From Scenedesmus sp. ARA3 (taxonomy: Eukaryota; Chlorophyta; Chlorophyceae; Sphaeropleales; Scenedesmaceae), in NCBI GenBank assembly GCA_004335835.1, contig RWJK01000544.1, positions 1 to 23,310 of the forward strand: a stretch of 23,310 nucleotides of DNA. The letters are read 5' to 3'. A program made the translations under genes and the position numbers. The notes beneath the pieces were generated by a model. That model saw only the letters and a list, made by a program, of their open reading frames with translations. It was not told the DNA's origin and did not search any database. Below, in pieces: positions 1 to 9,800 of the stretch; the stretch's first letter is position 1, and the number at the start of each line of letters is the position of its first letter.

Positions 1-52
<52 letters not shown>

Positions 53-54
53 AG
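1..54 (+). repeat. CTG trinucleotide run ending in a splice acceptor
   Basis: An uninterrupted CTG run from base 1 ends in CAG at 52-54, immediately before the TPR exon. The run continues left of the window. It occupies the place of the polypyrimidine tract of the 3' splice site. Confidence 0.9.
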
Positions 55-1173
55 GTGACGCAGACGCATACGGCAGCATTGCAGACTGCTACACAGAGAT
101 GGACCGCTTTGACAAGGCGGCTGAGTTTTACGACAAGTGAGTCCAGGGTTCAAAGATTTAGGCTTTAGGGTTGGAGTGTTGAGGTTTGGGGGATGATTAC
201 ACGACATGTGCGCCGATGGGGTTTTAGGGTCAAGAAAGGAGGGTTGTGGGGATCCGCGTACCAACTGCTTGCTGACAGACTGCTACACTGAGATGGATCG
301 CTTTGACAAGGCGGCAGAGTTTTACGACAAGTGAGTCCAGGGTTTTGAAGGCTGTGCAGTCAAGAATGTTGGAGTGAGCGGGGGTGTATGGCTGCTTGCT
401 TCGGCATGCTCTTTGGAGGTGGGCCGCTTCGACAAGGCGGCTGAGTTCTATGACAAGTGAGTCCAGGGTTTTACCACAGCTGAGCAGTCAGGGTTTTGGG
501 GGGGGGGTCGGCGTGCGGCTGCTCGCTTCATTCTGTTACACAGAGATGGACCGCTTCGACAAGGCGGCTGAGTTCTGTGACAAGTGAGTCCAGGGTTTTA
601 AAGGCTGTGCAGTCAGGGGTTTAACGTCTGTGTGTGGGTGTATGGCTGCTTGCTTCATTATGTTACACAGAGATGGACCGCTTCGACAAGGCGGCTGAGT
701 TCTATGACAAGTGAGTTTATGGCTGAAGGGTTTAGGCGTCCAAGTGCGAGTGTTAGGGTTTAGGAGTGAGTGTCATTCCCTGCTGCAGCATGCTGCTTGG
801 AGGTGGGGATTGCTGCAGCAAGGCGGCTGAGTTCTGTGACAAGTGAGTGCTGCATCTGATGCGTGCTGCATCCTATGTGCGCTGAATGTGATCAGGTTTC
901 AGGTTCTGCAGTTGCGCAGGTCGTGTTCTTTGCCTGCAGACGAGTTGCAAGCAGCAGACGTCGTCAACAAAACGTCACACACAGCTTGATGTGATACTGT
1001 TGGGCTGCTGCTGCTGCTGCTGTCCATGCATGTTGTCTGGTATGGACCTGCTGCTGCTGCTGCTGCCGATGCTGCTGCTGCTCAAGCATGTTCTGTTGCT
1101 GACTTGCTGCTGCTGCTGCTGCTGCTGCTGCCGCTGCTGCTGCCGCAGGTACATCCAGCACATGGAGGACTAG
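55..1173 (+). CDS. 3' end of a gene encoding a C-terminal TPR-like repeat protein
   Basis: Two exons are visible: 55-136 and the last exon 1149-1173, ending in TAG at 1171-1173. The gene begins left of the window. The first exon follows a CTG run ending in CAG and stops at AA|GTGAGT; the last follows CCGCAG. One base carries over at the left edge, and the AA|G junction restores a Lys codon. The peptide reads DADAYGSIADCYTEMDRF followed by DKAAEFYDKYIQHMED and stop. The spacing of A-Y, I-A-D-x-Y and A-A-x-x-Y-x-K matches the helix A/helix B pattern of a tetratricopeptide repeat, a protein-protein interaction fold. Only this one repeat is visible, so the specific protein cannot be named. A TGTAA at 1440-1444, 267 bases after the stop, is a plausible algal poly(A) signal. 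The intron holds five further copies of the exon's 3' edge. The exon model is firm; TPR assignment is moderate. Confidence 0.6.
137..1148 (+). repeat. Intron with five downstream copies of the TPR exon's 3' edge and donor
   Basis: Copies of the segment coding CYTEMDRFDKAAEFYDK plus GTGAGTCCAGGG lie at about 276-345, 418-472, 532-600, 661-735 and 811-849. Their GT donors are at 331, 457, 584, 711 and 843, against 137 for the true exon, so spacing is 194, 126, 127, 127 and 132 bases. The first copy retains the whole 17-residue block. The last keeps only AAEF-DK. Each preserves AAG|TGAGT, which gives an immediate TGA if read through, so the copies are not simple exon extensions. The intron ends in a CTG/CCG run (about 1105-1148) just before the acceptor. 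Confidence 0.85.
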
Positions 1174-1207
1174 GCTCAGCTCTGCGGACAACTCAGCAGG
1201 CTCGTTG

Positions 1208-1535
1208 AGGTTGCTGCTGCTGCTGCTGTGGCTGGCAAGGCATTGTGTGCATGGAGGTCCAGTTGCAGCACTGCGGCGGCTGCACCTGCGGCAGCTAGAC
1301 AGCACTGCAGCAAGTACAACAGGCTCGTTGTGGTTGCTGCTGCTGTGGCTGGCATTGTGTGCAACGTACACAGCAGTGACGGCATTGACCTCTTGGTGTG
1401 ACCTTTCTGTCTGTGCATTGTTGTGGCAGCGCTGTAGGTTGTAAAAGGACGAATTTAGACAAAGCCAGCATCAAGAAGGACGCTGGTACTGCATGGCAGC
1501 GCTGTAGGTTGGGGTTGAGGCTGTGTTGGGTGCAG
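1208..1535 (+). repeat. Dispersed repeat, copy 1 (inverted relative to 13425-13640)
   Basis: Two blocks are shared with the reverse complement of about 13425-13640. Block A (1208-1278) contains GGCATTGTGTGCATGGAGGT and TTGCAGCACTGCGG; a shortened version is at about 1330-1366. Block B (about 1414-1530) contains GGCAGCGCTGTAGGTTG twice, the segment AAGGACGCTGGTA, and GGTTGAGGCTGTGTTGG. The order is A then B here and B then A in the other copy. Both copies lie downstream of a gene's stop codon. The nature of the element is unknown. Confidence 0.75.
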
Positions 1536-2188
1536 AGGCAAGCAGCAGCATTAAGCACGGCGCAGCAGTACTTGTTTGCTGTGTTTTTAGGGTGGGCGGT
1601 TGTGACACGGACAACAATCTGGAGCCTCTCAAAGCTGTTGCCTCTCGTTGCAGCCACCGGGTGCCTTCAGCTGTTGGCATGGCGCTAGCAGGTGCTTGCA
1701 GCACTGTTTCCTCTGCATAATCTTTTTTCCCTCTGCTTCATCCATCGTGGACACAGTGTGTCGTGTTGCTCAGCTGGCAGGAAAGTGTTGAGTGTGGGGT
1801 TGGGTTGTCCCTAGCGGTGTAAATGCCGGTGCAAGGGCCGTACTCTGTCATCACACATCTGAGCTTTAGATGCCTGCTGCTGCCGTGCCACAGCCGGCGG
1901 CTGCTGCTGCTCTGGAGTCCAGTTCTGGCTCAGCCAAATAAAGTTCATCTGACAGTCTGTGGTCCGGCCCGGGCCGGGCAGTGCCCCGCTGACACATGAA
2001 ATCATTCAACTTCAAATTTTAAATGCATAAACTTCAAATGAGTGAGTCAGCTGACCGTGCAGATACTTGCAGCTGCAGGAACACGCATGTGTAATTTGAG
2101 CCCAGCAAGTTGCTGTCTTCCTGAAGGATGCATACATTACATTACATGCTCCACTTAACGAGGAGTGGGAACCCCAGTCAGGAGCCAA

Positions 2189-2235
2189 CGAGAGGCTCAT
2201 AGAGGGAAACGAGAGGCTCATAGGGGGAAACAAGA
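2189..2235 (+). repeat. Short tandem repeat, GAGAGGCTCATAG unit
   Basis: Two adjacent units read ACGAGAGGCTCATAGAGGGA and ACGAGAGGCTCATAGGGGGA, and a third degenerate unit reads ACAAGAGATAC. Nothing else is recognised nearby. Confidence 0.6.
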
Positions 2236-2870
2236 GATACACCATACGTGTTGTCAGAAGTTACACATCTTTGTAGATTTCAACCTTCCCATATGATGCA
2301 TCAGTTATTGATACCAGCAAACCGCTTGCTGCCAGAGCAGCAAGCTTGCTGTGCAAGGTGCGGGCATTTGCACGCTGGGATGCCAGTTGTATTGGACAAA
2401 ATACATAAGGGGAGCCGCAGCCTCGTCGCGCATGCAAGCTGCCACACCCCACACCACAATTGAATAACATAATGGAGTGATCAGCCCACAACCCTGCCTG
2501 CAGGCCTGCGCCAAATGCACAGCACGGCCCCAAGCAGCTACTTGCAGCAACATATCACGCTGCGGCTGATTCCCTTACCAGCGGTGCAGTGTGACTTGCA
2601 GAACACAGTATGGCACACAGCATCAACCAGACAGCCGATGAGCTACAAGCAACCAGCAGTCCAGCAGCCCCAGAGCAGCAGCAACGCAATCCATGCTACC
2701 AACGCGCAACAGTAATAGTAACAGCAAGCTGAATACGCCACAGCCCCTTGCTTTCTGAGATGCTGCACACCTATACACAGCATAATGTTACTACATACCA
2801 TGGGGCCATGCTGATCAAAAGCCAGCAGCACGTCAGACACAGCACACAGCATGCATGGAAACTTCATGCA

Positions 2871-3116
2871 GTTTGTGAAGCACCAAAACCATCCGTGCAC
2901 ACTCCTAATACGGGTTTCTCCAGAAGCCCAGGTGCAGATATGCACGTGCCTGCTTGCTGCTTTGCAAAGGAGCCTGTGCAAAACAGCCTGAAAGTTTGTG
3001 AAGCACCGTATACCAAATGTGCACACTCCTAATACGGGTTTCCTCTTATAATCCAGGTGCAGATATGCACGTGCCTGCTTTTGCTGCTGTGCAAAGGAGC
3101 CCCGTGCACAGCAGCT
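2871..3116 (+). repeat. 123-bp direct duplication
   Basis: GTTTGTGAAGCACC begins at 2871 and again at 2994. Both copies continue with CACTCCTAATACGGGTTTC, then CCAGGTGCAGATATGCACGT, then GCAAAGGAGCC. They differ by scattered substitutions and small indels. No coding potential is apparent. Confidence 0.85.
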
Positions 3117-3324
3117 TAAGAGCGCACGCCATAAAGGGTGTGGTTACGTCAAGTATCACACAAATCGTGATTACGTTGCACACTCAGCTGCGTGGTGTGT
3201 GTTTCCTAATACATCCTCCTCCTCACACGCGCACTGCTGCTCACTGCCTGATTTTAGGGTTGATTCTCTGCTGCTCGCTGCAGACACTGCTGCTGCTGCA
3301 ACTTTAGCAGCGGGTGGTACTGCA

Positions 3325-3580
3325 TGCACCTCACATGTTGGTGACGCATACAACGCACATGCCGATGCATGCATTTCACATGCATGCACCTCACATGCAA
3401 GCACCACACATGCTGGTTGATTCAAGCACCGCACATGTCAATGCATACACCGCACATGTTGACGGCGCATGAGTTGCACATGCTGATGCATGCACCTCAC
3501 ATGCTGATGCATGCACCTCACATGCTGATGCATGCACCTCACATGCGTGCACCTGACATGCCAATGCATGCACCTCAATT
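3325..3580 (+). repeat. Minisatellite with 21-bp core, CACATG/GCATGCACCT
   Basis: The core CACATGCTGATGCATGCACC starts at 3477, 3498 and 3519, exactly 21 bases apart, with a shorter variant at 3540. Degenerate versions extend back to about 3325. Because the unit is a multiple of three, it gives long open frames on both strands that I regard as artefacts. Confidence 0.85.
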
Positions 3581-3662
3581 GCTGGCGAGGTATGCACCCC
3601 ACGCATCAAGTCGCTCTGCTGACTGCAATCAAAGCCCTCTGCACCCACCATGTGCCATCTGA

Positions 3663-3690
3663 GGTTTAGGGTTTTAGGGTTATGGGTAGG
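3663..3690 (+). repeat. Interstitial telomere-like TTTAGGG/TTTTAGGG motifs
   Basis: GGTTTAGGGTTTTAGGGTTA followed by GGGTAGGGTT matches plant/algal telomere repeat units. Related single motifs occur at about 163-173, 4031-4040, 4056-4062, 4320-4328 and 5149-5156. Confidence 0.6.
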
Positions 3691-4801
3691 GTTAACACCG
3701 AAACAAATCACCAAAACCCTAAAGCCATCTGCACACACCATCTGCGCCTGCAAGTTGCGGACGCACAGCTGTGTGCTGCTGCTGCTGCAACACGAGCCTC
3801 ACAATGCACAAAGAGAGGGCTAGGTTTCTGGCGCCGAATCAAATGCAATAGTGCGTGCAATGGTAGTCGACTAGCTGCTCCCAAGCCTCTTACACAAGAC
3901 ACAGCCTGTGTATGCTTGTGCCAGAGAGACAGAGATTGGAACAGCAGTAACAGCAGAGTCAGCCGCAGCTGCATTGCTATGCAGCACACAACTGGACGAT
4001 AATGCCACTCCCTGCATGCGTGATGCAAGAAGGGTTTAGGTTTTACAACCAAGCCCTAAACCGATGCCACTCCCTGCATGCAACATGCAAAAAGCCCTCA
4101 GAACTACATGCCGGTTGCTGTTACGGCAGCCATCCACATGTGTGCATGCTTCTGTGCATTGTTTTCCTGGGTACAAATACCATACAGCTGTGCATGGCAT
4201 ACTTTGAAGCAATCAAAGCTGACAGCACAATTACAATCGACCATGGCGGCAGTGCATCAACTGTTGGAGCCAGTCAGTCAGCCAGAAAGCAGCCCTGAAG
4301 GATTCAGGTGTAAGGTTCAGGTTTAGGGCAAGACTTTAGCCTCACCCTAATCCTCGACCATATACACCGCAAACCCTAGAAAAGTGGCCAGAAAACAGTC
4401 CAGAGTGGCTCCCATAGTCATTAAGATGCAGCATCACAGGCAGAGCATTAATCCAGTAGCAAATTGATCCAGTAGCAAAATGAAAATAGTGGGCACAGGG
4501 AAATGCAAGCCCCTTGTGCCTCCTCACTCAACTGTGGCAATCACTCCCTTCTGCATACAGCAATCTGAGCTTTTGTACACCCCCTAGCATTGCCCCAAGC
4601 ACACACGCAGTCGCCTGCAAATCCATCAAATTGCAGCCATCACACACACAGACATACATACAGCGCCACACACTCACATCTGCTGCTGTTCAGTCCCTGC
4701 AGCAGCACCCAAGTGCTTGGTTTGGGCTCCGTGACACGGCAGCAGCCTAAACCCTGTCACTTCAAAACCCTGGTCCTAGGCTTTTGGGCAGCTGCTAGCC
4801 T

Positions 4802-4836
4802 CCCTAAACCCTAAACCCTGACATTTAGGGTTTAGC
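4802..4836. repeat. Head-to-head telomere-like motif in the DUR3 3' UTR
   Basis: Two CCCTAAA units and CCCT, followed by GACA and then TTTAGGGTTTAG, form an inverted repeat with a very short loop. It starts 24 bases past the DUR3 stop codon on the transcript strand. It could form a hairpin in the RNA. Whether it derives from telomere sequence or arose locally cannot be told here. Confidence 0.7.
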
Positions 4837-4859
4837 GACCCTGCCAACCCCCAAACCCT

Positions 4860-5754
4860 TCAGCCCTTGGTCATGGGGCTCGCCAGCTGGGCCTGCGCAG
4901 GCCTGGCCCGGAACACTGACCCTGAGATCACACCCTTGAAGATCTTCTTGATGTGGCGGCGGCTCTCCCACCAGGGCAGAAACAGGCACACACACATGGC
5001 CGCAAAACCCCAAGTGAGCGCGATAATAATCCACATAGTGAAATAGGCCTTGCTGAAAACGCCAGCTGGCAGCGCCAGCAGCGGCCACGCAACGACCAGG
5101 ACCAGCGTCAGCACGCCGCCCGTCAGCCAGGTCCACTTGATCGCGCGGTTTAGGGCCGCGGTGTCGGTCTGCAGGGTTCAGGGGTTGAGAGAGGGACAGC
5201 AGGGGCAGGGTTTTGGGTCAGCGACAGGGAAGCGTGTGGATGGATCTTGTCAGCAGATCAGGGCGGCGCAGTACGCTTGGAGGTATTGTACAGTGTGCGT
5301 ATGTGTTACATCCATTGTGACGGATGTGACATAAGAATAACACAAAAGTTACACTCACGTCATCCATCATGGCGTTGGAGTCGTCCTCAATGGTGGGGAT
5401 CTCCTTCATGAGCGCCCAGTCGTAGTTCTGAGGCTTCAGCAGCGAGATGACCACGCACAGCAGACCGCTGAAACCAATTGCAACCACGTTGCCTGCAGCA
5501 GCGGCAGCAGGCAGCAGCAGCAGCAGCAGGTAGTGTCGGTAAGTGGCTGCATCTCTCAATTCGCTGTGCTTGGCGTGAACGGTGGCCGGTTCTCTGTCCG
5601 AGGATCACACAGACAAACTACTAGAGCTACTAAGGCTGCTAAATGTTATTCCAGCAATGTGACATGTTATATAACACGATGATGTTCATCAGCTCACCGG
5701 CAAGCATGGGGAAGTCGCCGCCCAGGGAGTCGATGGTCAGCACACCAGTCATAG

Positions 5755-5790
<36 letters not shown>

Positions 5791-6829
5791 CACAGTCAGC
5801 TGTTTGCACCACACCAAGTGCACAGTTGCACCATCACCATCACACACTGCTGAACTTCATGCTGAACACCAGCTCGCCATGTCATGGCCCTTGCTGCCGT
5901 GTGACACAAAGCACGGCACACCCTTGCTGCCATGTTTCGATCATCAAAAATGACAGCTGTATAACATGTTACTAACAGTCAGCAGGCTCACCTTGGCCAC
6001 AGCGATCCAGGTGATGATGGCACCAATCAGGCCGCCAATGGCACCAGTCACGGCACCAGCAGCAGAGCAGTTCTTCCATGTGATAGAGAAAGCGATGGGC
6101 ATCACTGCGCTGCCGATCATGATGCCCATGAACTGCGAATGACAGCAGCAGCGGCAGCAAGGGTTTGGTGTCAGTGAGCAGTCCTTCCATGTGATAGAGA
6201 AGGCAACGGGCGTGATTGCAGAGCCGATCATGATGCCCATCAATTGCGGTTGCAATCAAGCAGCAGCAGCAGCAGCAGCAGCAGCAATGATACACCCAGC
6301 CGAGGGACAGAGCGATCTTCACTAGGCCGGTTGCAAGCATCACGTGGCGCAGAATCTAGACCTTAATTCAAATGTTTTTACATTGTTACTGTTCTAACTC
6401 ACCAGGTACACCCAGCCCAGGGACAGGCCGATCTTCATGAGAACAATCGCCAGGATTCCGGAAAGCACGGCGTACACACACACCATCACACGGGACACGA
6501 AGACCATCTGCTTTCCGGTGGCCTTGGGGTTGATGTAGGTCCTGCAAGTGTTATGTGACAAAAATAACACAAAGTCAGTGCAATTGGGTGCCTGCAAGGC
6601 TTCCTACCCACCAATAACTAGGGTTCACAATGACAGAAATATACAGGCCACTGAGAATGCAAAGCAGACAGGCAGTTGCTCGGCTGGGGAAAGTCGATTA
6701 AGATGGTATGGTCTGCGGAACCCACCTGTACACGTCGTAGGCAATCAGGGAGGCAACTGCCAGCTGCTCCGAGTTGGCAGTAGCAGTCACGGCCATCCAC
6801 AGCTGCAGCATCAGCAGGAAACCACCACC

Positions 6830-6864
<35 letters not shown>

Positions 6865-9800
6865 AAGCACTCTCAACAGGAGCCCCACCGATCAAGGCAG
6901 TTTATGGTCCGTGTCTGAAGCAGCCGCTGATCCAATTGATGCAATGCGCCAACTGAACGGGGGCTGGATTGGCGCGATTGCATTTCAGTAAAAAGATCGC
7001 ACACAACATGCGTGAAAACAAATGCCTGGAGTCGGTCCACCTGTACCTGCCATGAGCTCCTGTGCCGCTGCAGCCGGCACTAGGCCAGCTAGATACAAAA
7101 CGCACGCCAGCATATCTCAAACCGAAAGGGTTTAGCCCACCCAGTGCGCAGCCGGGTTTACTGCCTCACCTGCTCCCATGAGCTCCTGTGCCACTGCAGC
7201 CGGCACCAGGCCGGCGTTACTCTCGGCAATCGTCACGGGCAGGTTCTGCAGGAGCAGCAGCAGCAGGCAGTCAGTAATGCTTGTTCAACCCTCGAATGTA
7301 CACAGATGATGAAAGGGGAAATGGCAGGTGTTGCTGCTGAGACGGCCTGCAAGAAACACTCAGCGAGTGAGCGACTACCCAGGCAGCTCTGCAGCTCTTG
7401 GGTAAGTTTTATTTAAATGAGTGTGTGGCCAGGCCGCCCCTCTTAACCAGCAGCAGCAGCAGCATCAAAAGTGGCCCTGCTGCGTTAGGTCACGGCCACG
7501 TGACCAGGCCACCCCTCTGGGCTCTGCACATTCTCCCTTTCCTTCGATGAAGGACACTCAGCAAGGTGTCGTCGGCAGACGGATTACAAAAGAGCATTAG
7601 AGAGACACACTTGCCACCGCTCAATCAGCAAACCATACGTCAAGAACAGAAGCATTAGCCACTCACCATGGCGCGTGCAGCCAGGCCCATTGATGTTGCC
7701 ATGGTGAAGGGCACAGCGAACCAGCACAGGCCGCCCAGCAGGTAGCCCTTGTAGGTGGCGGAGGGCTTGGCTCAGCAGGCGAAAAAATCATCAACAACAC
7801 CAACCAACCTCAAAGTAACATTAAAAATCACACAAAAAGAGCCAGAAAGCGTGGTTCACCCACCATGGCGCGTGCAGCCAGGCCCATGGACGTTGCCATC
7901 GTAAAAGGCACAGCAAACCAGCTCAGGCCGCCCAGCAGGTAGCCCTTGCAGGTGGCGGAGGGCTCTGTCCAACAGGTGAAATACAACCAAAAACCACAAA
8001 AAAAAAAACCTCAGAATACACAAAAAATCATGCGAAAACATCTGGTATGTCCAGGAAAACACGGAGATCTCACCATGGCGCGTGCAGCGAGGCCCATATA
8101 GGTTGCCATTGTGAAGGGAACTGCAAATCAGCACAGGCCGCCGAGCAGGTATGGCTCTGTCCAACAGGTGAAATACAACGAAAACCCACACAGAAACCCC
8201 TCAGATTGCACCAAAGGTCTTGCAAAAGCACCTGGTATGTCCAGGAAAACACGGGAATCTCACCATGGCGCGTGCAGCGAGGCCCATGGAGGTTGCCATT
8301 GTGAAGGGAACTGCAAACCAGCACAGGCCACCCAGCAGGTAGCCCTTGTAGGTGGCTGAGGGCTTGGCGCCAATGGCACCCTGCCAGTAGGACTGGTCAA
8401 CAAAGACGGTGCCAAAGTTGCCGATGACCTGTATGAAGTCAACAGCAGCAGAAGCAGCAGCAGCCAGTCAGTCGAGGGCTTGGCTCCGATGGCGCCCTGC
8501 CAGAAGGACTGGTCCACAAACACAGTGCCGAAGTTGCCGATCACCTGCATTGGATCAACCAAGGCAAAGTTGGCAGCAGCAGCAGCAGCAGCAGTTTGTC
8601 AGCCTGCGTTTGAAGATTACAGAAGCGGGTGCAATGCGAAGATTGACACACAGAACTGGCAGCAGGACCGCAGCGCTGCCGTGCACATAATTCATTGCTG
8701 CTATCGGTCATGCCATACATGTGTTACCTTTTACTGTTGATAACAGTAACACACTCACGTTGATGATGCCGAAGACGAGGCCGTTAACGGACCACATGGT
8801 CAGGTAGGAGCCCTCCTTGTTGTTGGCCACGGGCTTGAAGGCGGCAATAACCTGCAAAATGACAAAATAACATATAACAAAATGACATGTCATGTGTCAG
8901 CCTCCGCACACACGGTGTGCATGTGTTGATTGTGGGTACGGCACAATGCATGGTATGTGAGTGGCAGCCGTGATGGACACGCAACTGCTGCCTGCTTACG
9001 GCTGCACTGCCATTTGAACTGTCATTTGCCACAGCCGCACTGTCATTTGAAATTTGTCATTGGACCGATGGTGGGTCGACTGTCACAAACGTCAAGCCCA
9101 CACAGTGTGCTGCACAACTGCTAGCACGAACGATCATGTAACATGTTCCATGAAATGCCAACACACGTGCAGCTTCATCATGCAACAACATCATTACTAT
9201 GTTATAACATGTTGTAACGGATCCCAACACACACACACACACACACACACACACCTGCAGGTTCTCCCAGACAGCGTTGATGGACCCGACAGGGCGCTTG
9301 CCGCTGGCTTAGGTCATCATGCAACCAATATATATGTGCTGTATAACATGTTACATAACATATCAACATAACACACCTGCAAGTTCTCCCAGACAGCGTT
9401 GATGGACCCGACGGGACGCTTGCCGCTGGCGTAGGTCATCATGCCAAACACAACCAGCGCAATCAGGATGGCACCTGCACATCAGCAGCAGCAGCAGCAG
9501 TTCAGTGTGATTCAGGATGTTAATATTTTTCTCAAGCCCAGGCGGCGTAGGTCATCATGCCAAACACAACCAGCGCAATCAGGATGGCACCTGCAGATGA
9601 GCAGCAGCAGCAGCAGCAGCAGCAAACCATCGCAAAACAGTGTGAACAGTGACAACAGCCCCACTGCTAGCAAGGCCGTGCGCTCCTGTGACGACGTAAA
9701 GCAGCAAAAAAGCAATAAACAAGCCCGTAAGCTGGATGCCTGCACCGGCTTTGGCCCAGGAAACCACCCTCGGCAGTGTACGCCATGACAACTCCCACAC

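Larger units (their letters stand above)
1174..4859. other. Convergent intergenic/3'-UTR region, no supported gene
   Basis: This 3.7-kb stretch lies between the TPR gene's stop (plus strand) and the DUR3 stop (minus strand), so it should contain two 3' UTRs facing each other. Open frames are short, repeat-driven or composed of Cys/His/Met-rich translations of simple sequence, and none resembles a known protein. It contains a dispersed repeat (1208-1535), a 123-bp duplication, a 21-bp minisatellite and scattered TTTAGGG-like motifs. Minus-strand TGTAA (plus TTACA, 4231-4235) is the first such pentamer I found after the DUR3 stop, about 625 bases away, and is a candidate poly(A) signal. Confidence 0.6.

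Noticed and set aside
964..1371. Minus-strand open frame of 135 codons with Ala/Gln runs
   Set aside because: Overlaps the TPR gene's last exon and the CTG tract; its composition is purely triplet repeat.
3391..3753. Minus-strand open frame of 120 codons with repeated HASACEV
   Set aside because: Produced by the 21-bp minisatellite; no independent coding signal.
4825..5136. Alternative minus-strand frame starting MDLADGRR
   Set aside because: Out of frame with DUR3 exon 16, whose frame matches the transporter family to the stop at 4860.
7861..7964. Mutually exclusive exon 9 variant in DUR3
   Set aside because: From its nearest AG to its donor is 101 bases, which would shift the frame, and the first half of the exon is missing.
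9227..9254. (CA)n tract as a regulatory Z-DNA element
   Set aside because: It is continuous with a decoy splice donor, so simple slippage explains it; no sign of regulation.
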